NCBI GenBank assembly: GCA_944548615.1
Contig: OX155972.1
Coordinates: 8,269,719 to 8,333,718 of the forward strand
DNA length: 64,000 nucleotides
From: Micropterix aruncella
Lineage: Eukaryota; Arthropoda; Insecta; Lepidoptera; Micropterigidae
Reading direction: 5' to 3'
The translations under genes were made by a program, and so were the position numbers. Shown in pieces: positions 1 to 11,159 of the stretch; position 1 is the first letter of the stretch; each line of letters opens with the position of its first letter. The notes under the pieces are model-generated. The model made no database searches and was not told the origin of the DNA. It saw only the letters and a program-made list of their open reading frames with translations.

Positions 1-1
1 C

Positions 2-625
2 GAAGCATGGTTAAAAAATTCACCACTTGTAAAACCTATCCCGGGATACGTATCATCCACAAGTAAGGTAAATTACCTGCAGAATGATGGTATTGTGATA
101 TACTTTAAGGAAACGTTAGGTCAGACATCCGTAAAAGAAATAACAATCCCAGGAGCTAACTGCCTCCAATTCGATATAAACAACACAACTAGTATCATCG
201 CACTTTATAGAAGCCCGTCTACATCTAACATCTCGCTCTTCCTTGAACATCTTGACCAGATTCTACAAGACAACTCTTCTAAACAAAATCTAATCTTAGG
301 AGGCGATGTAAACATCTCCATCGCAGGTAATAAACACAGGCAAGCAGATGATTATCTGGATTTAATGTTACTACATGGACTGCGCTCTCAAATAAACGAA
401 CCTACAAGGGTAATTGCTAATATGAGTTCCTGTATTGATCACTTCATGTGTCGAACTAATAAAGATATATCCTCGGTTATTTATCAAAGTGCTGTAACTG
501 ACCACTATCCCATATGCATAAAATTACACGGTAAAACTCCGTACAATAAAACTAACAATTTACAAAGTAAAAAGAAAATAATAAACCTACCTGATATATG
601 TCGAAATATTAGCGAAATAGATTAG
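2..625 (+). pseudogene. ORF2 endonuclease domain, C-terminal part
   Basis: Translation is open from base 2 (EAWLKNSPLVKPIPGY...), so no start codon is seen and the annotation begins at the window edge. Visible endonuclease landmarks are the Glu of the EAWL block near the edge, GGDVNIS (equivalent of the GDFN motif, coding about 300-320) and TDHYPI (SDH motif, about 500). These are the residues that nick target DNA in APE-type non-LTR elements. The frame ends at TAG 623-625 and continues in the same frame to the RT domain at 662, so this looks like one nonsense change rather than a true gene end. A Trp codon is a plausible ancestor but that is inference. Confidence 0.85.
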
Positions 626-661
626 AATCTCTTATATGATGCGACTGAAATAAACAAAGCT

Positions 662-2770
662 GTGGATTATTTTACACTAACGCTAACACATATTATAGAA
701 AAGAATACATCCTACAAATATGTTAGGATACCTCACAGATCGCAAAAAATTAAACCATGGATTTCAGACGGTCTTCTACGATGCTTGCACAATAGGGACA
801 AGCTGCACTCGGCAACTAAACGCAATCCAGAAAATTTAATTCTCAAGGAAAAATATACCAAATATAGAAATATGTGCAATAAAATCATTAAATCAACTAA
901 AGAAAGATTTTATAAAAATAAACTAGAGGCAGTTAAAGGCGACTGTAAAAAAACTTGGGCTGTAATCAAAGAGGCAACGTCCATGGATTCTGGTAAGCAG
1001 GCACCAATTAAGGAAATTAAGGCCGGAGGCGAAACTTTTTCTAGAGATAATCCAATGCTAATGGCAAATTTCATAAATAGTCACTTTTCTAAGGTAGGAT
1101 TAGAACTTGCCAAAAATAAACTTAACTTCAACAAGGGAATTTCAGACCACGGTAAAAAAACGAAGTTAGCCTCCACTAAGTTAGATTCTAACGGAGTTAG
1201 CTTCGAACTGGCGCAAACGACTGAAGAAGAAGTAAAAACAATAATAACTTCACTAAAAAATTCGTCATCCTCGGGCATGGACGGAATTAGTGTTTCTATA
1301 TATAAAAGTGCTATTGATTATATAATCGGGCCCATTTGTCACCTAGTCAATATTAGCTACCAACAAGGGATATTTCCAGAGTGCCTGAAATGTGCAAAAG
1401 TAATTCCAATTTACAAAGGCGGTGATCATTCGAACATTCAAAACTACCGACCGATCTCCTTGCTTAACACACTGTCCAAAATTTTTGAAAAAGTAACAAA
1501 GAAAAGGCTAATAGAATATTTAAATTCGAACGATTTTTTCTCTAAAAACCAATTTGGGTTCCTTAAGGACCTAGGTACATCAGATGCTTTGGCCGAGCTA
1601 ACAAAAACTGTGTCATCTTGTATAGACAGAGGTGAAAAATGTTTAGCTGTCTTTTTAGATCTAGCAAAGGCGTTCGACACTGTCCCACATGACGGTCTAA
1701 TACAGCGACTACAGGATATAGGAGCGAAAAACAAGACATTAGCCTGGTTCAGAAGTTACATTACTGACAGAAAACAATATGTGTGCATTGAAAATGTTAA
1801 TAGCAATCTGAGAAACTTAAATTATGGCGTACCACAAGACAGTGTTCTGGAACCGATCTTGTTTCTAGTTTATATTAATAGTCTATGCGATCTAGTGACA
1901 AATAAAACTATCACATATGCTGACGACACAGTAATTATTTTTCAAGGCAGTAATTGGCATGAAGTATTTCAAATGGCAAATCACGAGATGGAATTGGTAA
2001 AAGATTGGTTAGATGAGGCTTTGCTCACACTTAATATCGGCAAGACCAAATTTGTTGCATTTAGTGCTACAAAAGCTGGACAAGCACCAGAAAATCTTCA
2101 TCTGGTTATACATGACTGTGACAATAAGCTGACCTGCCGATGTTTGAACGTAGAAAGGGTAAACTCTATTAAATATCTTGGAATCATAATCGACAACAAC
2201 CTACGGTGGTCTGGGCATATTGATTATTTATCCACAAAAATTAGACAACTTGGCTACGTGTTTAGGGATCTCCGCAACATATTAGACCGACGTACTATTA
2301 AATTGACATATTATGCGCTATGTGAGTCCATTTTATACTACGGCATTATTGGTTGGGGAGGATGTGCGAAAACGGTTCTTCAACCACTTCTTGTCGCGCA
2401 AAAAGGTTTGATCAAAATAATATTAAGAAAACCGTTCACGTATGCATCAGATCTCACATTTAAGGAAATGCATGTTTTAGAAGTGCGCATGTTATATGTG
2501 AAAATGATTTTAGGTCGGATCGTTCTTAAGGAAAAAATTAAATCCCAAACTAAACACACAAGACGTGCCACTAGTGACTACGTTGCAGTTCCCCGAAGAA
2601 GTACATCATTTGGCCAAAGAAATTTCACTTATCTAGGTCCTAGGATATATAACATCCTACCTGCAGGTATAAAGATTAGCCCGAGCATTCCAATTTTTAA
2701 GAAACAACTGGTGTCGTGGATGCTTGGGCCAGGAAGGTACAGAATACACCAAGAACTCTCAACTATCTAG
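662..2770 (+). pseudogene. ORF2 reverse transcriptase domain
   Basis: The 702-codon frame holds RT blocks in order: GMDGIS near residue 205, RPISLLNTLSKIFEKV, NQFGFLKDLGTSDAL, FLDLAKAFD (catalytic Asp near 333) and YADD near 419-422. The C-terminal part carries the usual thumb region, with no RNase H seen. Motif B reads YGVPQDSVLEPILF, whereas the family norm is GVPQGSVLGP, so two conserved glycines are replaced by Asp and Glu. With the in-frame TAG upstream, this copy is unlikely to be active. The GTG-type start given by the open frame is not real; the domain simply continues from the endonuclease. Function, if intact: copying the element's RNA at the nicked target. Confidence 0.9.
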
Positions 2771-3452
2771 CTTTGTTTGGCTGCACTTTGTGACTATTTC
2801 TATTATTTTAATTTTTCTTTGTGACTATTTAATTTTTTTAGAAACTTTACTATTAATGGTATTATAATTTTATTGTGACTTTTTATTTTTCTTACAAATA
2901 TTACAAATTTTATTTATAATTTAAATTATGACTATATAGTTTATTATTAACTGAAGGATATGTGTATTTAATTATCTTTTTACTTCAATGTTTTATTTTA
3001 TTATAATTATATATTTACATATTTTATTTTTATGCATATTTACATATATTTAATTCAATGTTTTTTTTTCCATTTTCGCTTTTTTTCTTTTTGTTTAAAC
3101 TACTTTTTTTTTCTTTTGATTATGTTTTCTTTTAAAACTAGTATTTGTTTAATATGTCTGCCCTAGAACAAGTGATCATACTTAGTTGGGCGACATGGGA
3201 CCGATCTTCACTATAAGCGTGACACAACTTGCTGTGGGTTTTAGTGCAGTGTAGATATTAAATATAATTTGTTACGCTTGTCGCTTATTATGTGCATTGC
3301 TTTAAATAAATAAAAAATAAAATAAATAAAATAAACATTGAAAGGTAAATAAAAGCTTGTAATAAAATAGACTACTTTTATGGTTAATTTAATTTTTTTG
3401 ATAACGACACCACTAAAACTTTAAATTATTAAAATTATGCTGCTAGAAAATA

Positions 3453-3528
3453 TTTCGGATTTTGAGTCCGAAAAATAATCACCCCAAGTCTTAGACTTGG
3501 GGTGACCCCAAGTCTTAGACTTGGGGTG
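3453..3528. repeat. Tandemly duplicated 25-bp palindrome beside a smaller hairpin
   Basis: A small hairpin (TTTCGGA, 7-nt loop, TCCGAAA; 3453-3473) is followed by two direct copies of a 24-bp unit (3481-3504 and 3505-3528). Each unit, with its flanking base, is a perfect inverted repeat with 12-bp arms (CACCCCAAGTCT / AGACTTGGGGTG) around one T. No gene or element end is recognised beside it. Confidence 0.85.
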
Positions 3529-4180
3529 ACTATCCTGTGAACCTAGGGTGGACTACTGAATTGGTTTAAGTAATGTAATTCCCAATACACGTTTATTTGA
3601 AGATATCTCTGTAATTATCCATCGTTTTATCGTATCGGTGTAGAATTAAAAAGGAGAAGTAATTGATTTAAAATTTAATTATTAATCCTTCACAGCGCTT
3701 TTTCACAGAGTTTTTTAAAGATTTCCTTGGGGAAAATTCAGCGCAATCTGTTATATTAACATTTTCAATTTCCTCCCGAAAATATTCGCCCTGCGTTATA
3801 CGAAAATACGGAATCAGGAGGTTTTAGGAAGGGATTTTAACGAAGGTCTAATTTAATAAAAAAAAATACAATATAATATTGGAACAATTTAAGTTGGCCG
3901 CGACAACACAGTGACAAGTATGCGTATGTGTTTGTGTGTTTTTATCTGTACACAACGACGGTCTCATTTGACCTTGGCCTGACACGTCTTCCGATAGCTG
4001 TAAAAGCTTCGAGCGGGATTATCGTGAGCCAGGTCGCCTGGCTTTGATGTGACAGGTTTCCACTGTTCCCTGCAAATTCCAAATGTCTCGTTCAAGTCAC
4101 GGTTCAGCTTCCATTCGGTAGCCTTCTCAAAAAGGAACTAACCTGGAATGGCCGTTGTGAACTCTGCCTGCGGCTGTTAC
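3529..4180. other. Unassigned AT-rich stretch
   Basis: No coding frame with recognisable content and no clear repeat boundary. The right part (from about 3950) becomes more GC-balanced and may be the decayed outer part of the family A block that follows. Confidence 0.4.
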
Positions 4181-4720
4181 CTGCACTCGTAGAGTTAGAA
4201 TTGAGGGTTCCGATCCGGGGAAATATTAATGGCGGAACGTGCGGCGACAGCCAATCGACTGTGCACTCCTTAGAAAAAACGGGATAAGCCTGGAAACGTA
4301 CGATTCCTTAGCAGTTGGGCGGTGTCGACTACAACGTGCGAACCCGTCACCCCAGGCTGGTACAACGATATGTGATAGTTCTTTCAGCCGTGAAATCAGC
4401 GTAGAAGACTTTCGGACGGCACAAACCTACCGTCCAGCAAAGCCACAAGCTCGCCAGAGTCCCACGCCTTACGATGACGCACCAGGAAGGTAACCCAGTG
4501 AGGCCACCTCGACTCTGGCCACAAGTTTTGGTAGGATATATCCGTCTGGAATTAACTTACATGATACCTCCTTCCTCCCTATTGGCTACAGGACCGAGGT
4601 CGCTTACGCGGCCTCTCATTGCCGTAATTCAGCGGTGATTCAGTTTGAAACTATTCCAGAGCAAAGGTATCTTTTGCCCGGCTCTGAATTCAGGAAAAGC
4701 CGGGCGATTTTATATCTCCT
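4181..4720. repeat. Dispersed repeat family A, rearranged copy
   Basis: Bases 4318-4720 match the forward 5' half of family A: a block resembling GTCAACTACAACG..CGAACCCGTCACC, a later GAGGTCGCTT..CGGCCTCTC block and a TTTTGCCCGGCTCTGAA block. They are seen again at 11.2, 43.4 and 62.5 kb. Bases about 4225-4265 instead match the reverse complement of the 3' half (GTGCGGCG..AGCCAATCGA..GTGCACTCC). The copy is therefore two pieces in opposite orientation. No protein is supported; the 84-codon frame here is incidental. Confidence 0.65.
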
Positions 4721-5394
4721 GCGCTAAAAACTCGAAACGAACCGAAACGTTACTCTTCGAAAACGATTTTAGCGAAGTAAAACATAATATTTCACACCGG
4801 CCAATTTCATAACAAACACATTTCGCTTCGCTCAAGTGTTACTATTTGCGATAAAAATTTGGCAACATTGTTTACTAAAGCATGATTCGCGCATGCGTGA
4901 ACTGTTACGTATGCGTGGACGGGCCGACTGTCAAACGTCAAACGGTATCGAAAAGGTACTTTACCTAAAATATGGATTCATTATGAATCCAAACGTACAA
5001 TTTTATTAGTAAGTGTTTTTCGTAAATGCTTTTGCCACAAAACGCCTAATTACACATACTTGTGACTTTTAACTAATTAAATTTGAAAGATACAAAAGTT
5101 TTCGTTCCTCCTAAAGCCGCCGAAAATTTTGCGAAGCAAAATCCGACGAAGATGCCAAGGACGTTTCGAGTAAAAGTTACAAAATCGCTCGAAAACCTCT
5201 CGAACGCAGAGATCATAGATGAGAAACGTCAAACTCATTCATAAACAATACGCTTGATTCGCTTCGCATTGAGGAGCGAAAAACGTCATTTCGTCATTTC
5301 GATGCGAAAAATATTGATAAAATCGGCCGCTAGTTACAGTTCGCTAAATCCACGCGAAAGCGAAGCCGATAGAGAACGCTGAAGTTAGAAAATC
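4721..5394. other. Unassigned intergenic stretch
   Basis: AT-rich with scattered short inverted words built from TTCGCTTCGC. No reading frame resembles a known protein and no copy of the named repeat families was seen. Confidence 0.35.
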
Positions 5395-5580
5395 ACCCTG
5401 GAGGTAGCATTTCCTAAGCAGCGGGGGGTATTTTTTGAGCTGATGCACACCCCTTTTGAAACGATCCGTTGGTGATCTGATCGCGTGTAATATTGATGGG
5501 CAAATGGTGTCTCGGTCCACGATAAACTTGAGCTGAATTACCGCTAACATCAGCTAGAGGCCCCGCAAGCGACCTCGAAT
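5395..5580 (-). repeat. Family A fragment, reverse orientation
   Basis: Read on the minus strand, it contains GAGGTCGCTTGCGGGGCCTCT, GTAATTCAGC and a CCCCCCGCTGCTTAGGAAA block. These match the 4.6 kb and 62.5 kb copies of family A. The short frame on this strand is not supported as a protein. Confidence 0.6.
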
Positions 5581-6178
5581 CTGTGACCACACTGAAGGAC
5601 GACGAAATTCTTTAGAGTCCACTCAAGTCGATATAAAAGGGAAAATTAATAACAAAACATACTCATCAGATCCACTGACCTATGTAAGCGGCAATTTAAA
5701 TTAGAACAATGGCATCTAAAAACAGCCTTTATGAAGGAATATTTTTATAAGGTAGCGGACATAAACAATGCATTTATAATAAGCATAAAATATTGTGTAT
5801 GTTATAATTGTTAAATATGATAATACTGATTACATAGACAGTTTTTACTAAGATACATCAGTTCGATATCGAAGGAAAGAATGGGTTTTTAGCACGTAAG
5901 GTCAAGGAAAGGAGATAGGAGGGGAGGAAGGGGGATAATTCATACTTTGGATATTTATTAATTTACTACCCTATTACCAAGGTTTCTGCTGAAGATCATC
6001 TGCAGTGATATCAGATTTTCTTTTCTTTTTCGGTGCATGATCGCAACAACACTGACCGCCACGCGAAATCGTGAAAAATAGAAGGAATTGAAGATGTTCG
6101 GCATTTGAATAACCGTCAAACATTTGATAATAATAATAGAATGCATGTTTTTCTAATCAGTGTAATACATTTATTACC
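5581..6178. other. Unassigned AT-rich stretch
   Basis: No recognisable gene or repeat boundary. Confidence 0.35.
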
Positions 6179-6583
6179 TTCCTTGTAGAGGAAAGTATTG
6201 TAAACGTGCTAAAAAATCGAGATGGAGACAGAAATATCCTTTATGACCCCCCCTGAGACGATTAGGACCATTTCCAGACTGAAGTATGTCTGTGAGTCAA
6301 TTATCCGATTAAGCAGAAATTTTGGCATGTAGGCATCATTTGGTTGACATCGGTTCACCTTTTTTTATTTCTTATAATTGTATTTTTTTCGCTTAAAGTT
6401 GAGGGCGGCCAGTGCCATCTGTTACCCGTACCTATGTCTCTGCGCACCTATGCCATACCTATGTCTCTGCGTACCTATGAACCGCGTCTGCGGTTCGTGT
6501 CTTTGCTTAGACATCAACGTGCGCTATCGACTCTTTTTGACTGGATTTTGCTAGGTGGCGGTACGCTATTACGCGAATGTTAA
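6179..6583 (+). repeat. Dispersed repeat family C, copy 1
   Basis: It shares with 7178-7420 a block with TTATAATTGTATTTT, CGCTTAAAGTTG and GGCGGCCAGTGCCATCTGTTA, then a run around CTATG..GCG..TGCGGTTCGT and TTTGCTTAGA. Its left end has a degenerate form of the module TCCGATTGAGCTGAAATTT, which also occurs (mostly reverse) in family B tails. A short internal duplication (CCTATGTCTCTGCG) lies at 6430-6475. Confidence 0.7.
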
Positions 6584-6699
6584 TATATGAAATATTAATT
6601 ACAGTTATAAATTCCAATGTTATTACTAAAACAATGCATTTTACAACATTCCTCTGCCAGTTAGTGCTGATTCTGGGAAGTCTTGGAGTGCCAAAACCT

Positions 6700-6870
6700 T
6701 GGATTTTTTAAACGACTGCCCAACAAAAAAGGAGTTTACTATGTTCAGGGTTCATCTGTATATGTTGTCCGTTTTTCATTCCACAGCAACTTCTAAACGC
6801 TTGATCCGATTTAGAAGTGTGAGGTATTGTTCGAATGGTGATGTCATCCCTAGTGTCATAAGGTACCTTA
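6700..6870 (+). repeat. Dispersed repeat family D, copy 1
   Basis: It starts at about CGACTGCCCAACAAAAAAGG and runs through GTTCAGGGTTCATCT, TTCTAAACGCTTGA and a GTGTCATAAGGTA end. The same ordered blocks occur at 29590-29760 (plus), 43262-43384 (minus) and partly at 34.7 and 35.2 kb. The terminal structure is not clear, so no element class is assigned. Confidence 0.7.
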
Positions 6871-7177
6871 GCTGTTCTAATATTAAGTTAGTCAATATCT
6901 AAATCTCCAAATGTCAATAAAATAATATAATTATATCGTGTTTAGTGCAATTGAAAGGTCTGATTGAGTGTATTCCGCAAATATATATGTATCTATTTTG
7001 ATAAATACATATATTACAAATATTTCATTACAAACCGCAATAGAAATAATTAGTTAATACATACAATAGTTCACTTTCTGTAACGGCAGTCGTGTTTTTT
7101 TTATTATTTTTAATATATTTACTTATTTTTGTTGTTTAAAAAACTTGCATACTAAATAAGTATATTCTGTATGTATT

Positions 7178-7420
7178 CCTCCACGATGGCGCCTAAACGC
7201 TTCATCCGGTTGAGCTGAAATTTGGCACGTATGCATCACTTGATCATGGTAAAAGTTCAAAAGATTTTGGTTAAAATCTGTCCCCTTTTTTTATTACTTA
7301 TACTTGTATTTTCTTCGCTTAAAGTTGCTGGCGGCCAGTGCCATCTGTTACCGCGTGCCTATATTACTGCGCACTACCTATGAAGCGCGGCTGCGGTTCG
7401 TATCTTTGCTTAGAAGCTGA
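7178..7420 (+). repeat. Dispersed repeat family C, copy 2
   Basis: Second copy of the 6.2-6.6 kb repeat in the same orientation. Here the left module is well preserved (CGCTTCATCCGGTTGAGCTG then AAATTTGGCACGTATGCAT). The two copies bracket a family D copy. Confidence 0.7.
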
Positions 7421-8070
7421 AATGCAAAAAACAACAATAATTTCATTAAAAAACCGTAATCAAAATAATTAGAAATACTATAGTTCATTTTCTTTAACGG
7501 CGGTATTTTTTTTTATATTTACTTATTTTCGTTGTGTAACAGAACTTACATACAATATAATACGTCTATTCGCATGGCTGCTACAATCAACAGGATATTT
7601 CTCATTTAAATATCCCTCTCAACTTTTAAACCATAACCAAAATTCATTTCACGAAACCCTGCACGCACAGTATGCTCTAATCAACGCCCTGAAAACAATT
7701 TCAGAAGTTATTCGTCTACTAATACTCAGTCTCACCCCCCGTCCTTCTTGCGTTTACCCCGCTCGCGTTCATTTGGTCGTTAAACCGGCGCTTAAACCCG
7801 CGGGCGTACGCATATGTAAATTATTCCAGTCCGTAAATCCGGTAGCGAAGTTTCCAAATTTAAGCATTTCCGGTGTTTTGATGGGAGTCTGCGCAATTAT
7901 CCGGCGGAGTTAGATCGTGAGTCGTATGATCTCTGGTGGGATTGTTTTTGTATTAAGGATACACATATAGTGGAATGAGGTAACCCGCCGTAACCCGCGT
8001 CAACACTAATAACGATATGCAAGAATAGCGATTACATAACTATTTTCACCTAGATATGTCAATGTATAAT
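7421..8070. other. Unassigned stretch
   Basis: Mixed composition with a GC-richer patch at about 7730-7860. No convincing coding frame and no repeat copy recognised within the window. Confidence 0.35.
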
Positions 8071-8290
8071 TTGGTATACAGGTTTCAATCCTTAATAATT
8101 AGGCACTTTCAAGCTCAGATAGATTAATAGATGGCATTTTACCTCTCAGTAGTATTTCTGTGATATAATCAGCTTATATAAAATAACGATAAATGGTACT
8201 AAAAATTGAATGACATTGTTGTTATCATTAATTAAATTATTGTGATCGAATAAACCATATTAATTTTATCTACTGAGACCGGAACCTTTG
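8071..8290 (+). repeat. Dispersed repeat family F, copy 1
   Basis: Blocks TATACAGGTTTCAAT, TAATAATTAG, ATGGCATTTTA, TAATCAGCTTATATAAA and GTTATCATT occur in the same order at 28165-28385. A fragment of the middle part is at about 23490-23560. Confidence 0.6.
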
Positions 8291-8714
8291 CAAGCGCCTA
8301 AAATATAAATAAAAGCCTTTTCCCAAGATTTGACATCCCTTTTTCTTTGCATTATCACCAAGGCACTTGATTATATCAATTTTAAAACATTGATCAAAAG
8401 TTAAATTAGGCGCCCTGGCATGCAAAGATATTGGGAGCTGGCCGACTTCATAAAAAGGAGGAGGTTTTCGATTCGGTTGTATTTTGTTTTAATATTTGAT
8501 TTCTCAGACTTTCAGATTTATGAACCGATTTTTAAATTTCTTTTTTTTTAAGGATATGCTTCCAGATTGGTCTTATTTTTATCAAAATCCTGTTATGATG
8601 ATGGGTTCCATAATGAATTGAGGGAAATCCTCAAATATTGTCATATGAAGATAAAAAATTACATGTTTGTTTGGTTCCGATGACAATGCATTTTTTATGG
8701 TAAGCATGACCTTA
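8291..8714. other. Unassigned stretch
   Basis: No gene, element terminus or clear repeat copy seen. Confidence 0.35.
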
Positions 8715-8832
8715 TTATGCACCCTGGGTTGGCTCCCGACGAGAGGACTCCTCCACGGTCAACAACACAGTCACGAAATTTTGTATACACATTCAGTTAT
8801 GATAGCCCGTTCTAAGTTTCACCATGACATGG
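8715..8832 (-). repeat. Single reverse monomer of the 119-bp family B minisatellite
   Basis: It reads TGCACCCTGGGTTGGCTCCC..GGACTCCTCCACGGTCAACA..ACGAAATTTTGTATAC..TTCACCATGACATGG. This is the reverse complement of the unit arrayed at 17.7-18.0 and 57.3-57.8 kb. It is one unit only; the short frame across it is not a gene. Confidence 0.8.
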
Positions 8833-9233
8833 ACTATCCGTGCTACACTATCAATACAATGCTTCTTTTCAACAACAAGTGCTATTTCTTAAAAATGTCT
8901 AATAAAATATAGTGCAAACGCAACGATCGTTAATTTAGGTAAGTAGTTAACCGATTACGACTTTTAATTAGGGTAGCTGTAAAAGATTTCGAAACGGCTT
9001 TTGGTATTTAGTGCTTTTGTTAATTCCACCACTTAATCATTAGTGAATAGTACGTATTCTAATTAATTTCGCTGAAATGCTTATATTTCAGTCATTGTTA
9101 CCTACCGCAATATTTACTAGATTGTTACCTACTAAAATATTTATTAGTAAGTAGGATAAGTAGATGCTTCAATGGCCGTTGGAGGTTCGCGATGTTATGA
9201 TCGAACCCAGTGTAGTGGTAAGTTTGTGTATAT
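8833..9233. other. Unassigned AT-rich stretch
   Basis: It contains a local duplication around TTGTTACCTAC..AATATTTA (about 9097-9145). Nothing else is recognised. Confidence 0.4.
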
Positions 9234-9538
9234 AATGGGCCCGATTGCGTTTCTTTGTGAACTAAAACTAAGATTAGTCCAAACGAACGAGACAGAGCAA
9301 TATGTTAGAGCGGGATATGAAACGAACGATCGACGATAAATACTACCTGCCGAACTTATACTCGTCCGAATAAATTCGAGCATATTTCGTGCGGTGTAAG
9401 ATTTGACCTTGGCGGGCAGTTTTAATGCGAAAAAGTGATAACCGGTCATCTCACACTCCGCTCTAGCGTATTGCTCTGTCACGTTCACACGGACTAATTT
9501 ACGATTTTAGTTCACGAAGAAACGCAATCGAGCCCATT
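9234..9538. mobile_element. Long-TIR MITE (family E), copy 1
   Basis: About 305 bp bounded by long imperfect terminal inverted repeats of roughly 75 bp, from AATGGGCCCGATTGCGTTTC at the left to the reverse complement of AATGGGCTCGATTGCGTTTC at the right. The unique centre contains an AAACTGCC..GGTCAAATCTTACAC block. A second copy in the other orientation lies at 23151-23450. I could not fix a target-site duplication. Frames across it have no protein features. The superfamily is not assigned. Confidence 0.85.
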
Positions 9539-9559
9539 GCCTTTGTTTAAGTGTTCCAT

Positions 9560-10425
9560 GCAGATAGGATCGAACCCTACAGTAAAATCTTCTTCTTCTT
9601 CTCAAAGTGCTAATCACATATCCGGGGGCGGGAGTCATTATAGCCACTTGGGCCCGTGATGTTGCGGCGCGAAACAACTCGGTGGACCTTGAGTTGAACC
9701 ATTCAGCGAGGTTTTGAAGCCAGTGGGTACTTTTTCAGTCAGGTCATGGGCGGCCTTTTATCTTTTCTTGCAGGATTATTGAAGAAGGTGGTATTTGTTA
9801 CCACGCATTAGATGGCCAATATTTTGTAATTTCCTTCTATTTATGGTCTTCAGTAATTCCAGTCCTTTTTGGAATCTTTGCAGCACCGTCTCATTTCTGA
9901 CTATCCGTCCAAGATATTTTTAGTATTCTCCTTAAATCTACATTTCGAAAGCTTCTAACCTTTTACACAAAGTGTGGGTTATTGTCCACGCTTCTGCTCC
10001 GTACAGGAGGACTGCAAATATGTAACACCGCCCCAGCCGGCATCTAGTGGAGAGTTTGAGACTACGGTTGCAGAAGAGGTGGTTCATTTTGATAAACGCA
10101 TCTCTAGCTTGTTCGATGCGATATCTGACTTCAACACTATGGCCTTCTTGATTTTTCAATAAACAGCCAAGGTATTTTTATTGGCGAACCCTTTCCAGAA
10201 GATGCATGTCCGACAACCATGAACTTGGTCTTCTTGGTGTTGTAATTCAGACAATTTTGTGCACTGATAGGCTCAACCCGATTACGCAGACTTAGTAGGA
10301 TTTCGATAGAGCTGGCAAGGAGAATAGTATCATCGGCGTATCGAATGTTGTTCAGGGGTCTCCCATTTACAACGATACCTTCAGTTGCGTGTTCAAGGGC
10401 TTCTGAAAAGACCTCTTCGGCCTAT
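9560..10425 (-). pseudogene. RTE-clade reverse transcriptase relic
   Basis: On the minus strand the pieces read in element order. First is a fragment with NNIRYADDTILLASS (RT motif C; coding about 10355-10310), then an NTKKTKFMVVG-like thumb segment. The frame at 9938-10159 follows (EVRYRIEQARDAFIKMNHLFCNRSLKL..RCYIFAVLLYGAEAWT..LEAFEM). The phrase YG.EAWT..KRLEAFEMW is characteristic of RTE-type elements near the C-terminus. Several frameshifts and stops separate the pieces, and the endonuclease is not visible, so this is a decayed 5'-truncated copy. It is a different sequence from the RTE relic at 15.9-16.9 kb. Confidence 0.85.
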
Positions 10426-10970
10426 TATTATATAATTAGGCAGCAATGGCGACAGTATACATCCCTAATACAGTAAAATAGGTGGCTACAAGTTGTTAAA
10501 AATCGCCGTTTATTCTATTGCATTTCAACCATCCTGTTGTGAAATAAGATTGTTTCGACTGTACGTGGAAGTCAGAATCAATACAGTAATGCTGTGGCGC
10601 ATAAGTAAACAGACGACTAAAATAAAACAGATGCAACAAACTACCGCGAAGTGGCCTGATTTCAGAAGAGAAATTACCCATTACTGAAAGTGTGTTATTA
10701 GTTACACGATTCTAGGTCAGGATACAATTTGGCCTGCAAAAGTTTCGGCACTGCGGATGATATATACGAGTAATGTTGAATTTACCTTTTGACCTTTGCA
10801 GTTACGTGTTCGCTTTACTTTAATGTTTGGCGATGATTCCCGCATTTTTCGGTCCTGTCACTGGTTTCTCTTGTATTTCACAAAGGAAGTAATTGTTTCT
10901 CGAATTATTCTTTCTAAAATGCAACGCGGTTTAAATCTTAATTTTCAGAATAAAGATAATTTAAAAGGTA
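10426..10970. other. Unassigned stretch
   Basis: No supported gene. Short frames on both strands over 10493-10687 mirror each other and show no domain. Confidence 0.35.
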
Positions 10971-11091
10971 GGTATCGTCCGTAGCTGAGTTGAAACTTTG
11001 GCTCTCGTCAGATCACCGAAGTTAAGCAGCCTCGACGTGGACGTGGATTACTTGAATGAGTGACCGCCTGAGTACTATCAAGTGATGTTAT
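10971..11091 (+). pseudogene. 5S rRNA-derived sequence (pseudogene or 5S-headed SINE relic)
   Basis: About 120 bp aligns along the length of animal 5S rRNA. Best blocks are GATCACCGAAGTTAAGCAGC (internal box A region), a degraded GTCG..CG..G segment, TACTTGAATGAGTGACCGCC (box C region, two changes from the usual GATGGGTGACCGC) and a GTGATGTT end. Several changes in stem and promoter positions indicate it is not a functional gene. It sits about 70 bp left of a family A copy. A 5S-derived SINE is possible, but no second copy of the 5S part was seen. Confidence 0.8.
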
Positions 11092-11159
11092 AAAATCCGG
11101 CCGCCTGTAAGACAATAGTCGTTAGAGATTAAGATGGACTGTTACCGTAAGAGGTATAT

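Larger units (their letters stand above)
2..3336 (+). mobile_element. Non-LTR retrotransposon, Jockey/CR1-like, 5' end outside window
   Basis: The copy is coding from the window edge: the C-terminal half of an apurinic-type endonuclease, then reverse transcriptase, then about 565 bp of AT-rich 3' UTR. It ends at about 3302-3336 in an A-rich tail of AAATAA-type units, which is typical of target-primed integration. The reading frame is the same before and after the only stop codon (623-625), so this was one ORF2. The clade is judged from RT motif wording (FLDLAKAFDTVPHDG, YADD) and the lack of an RNase H domain. Jockey versus CR1/Daphne is not resolved. Two other copies in the window (28.4-29.1 kb and 44.9/60.2 kb) come from related but different elements. 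Confidence 0.9.

Noticed and set aside
4239..4493. 84-codon plus frame
   Set aside because: It spans an inversion junction inside family A, has no domain and is not conserved in other copies.
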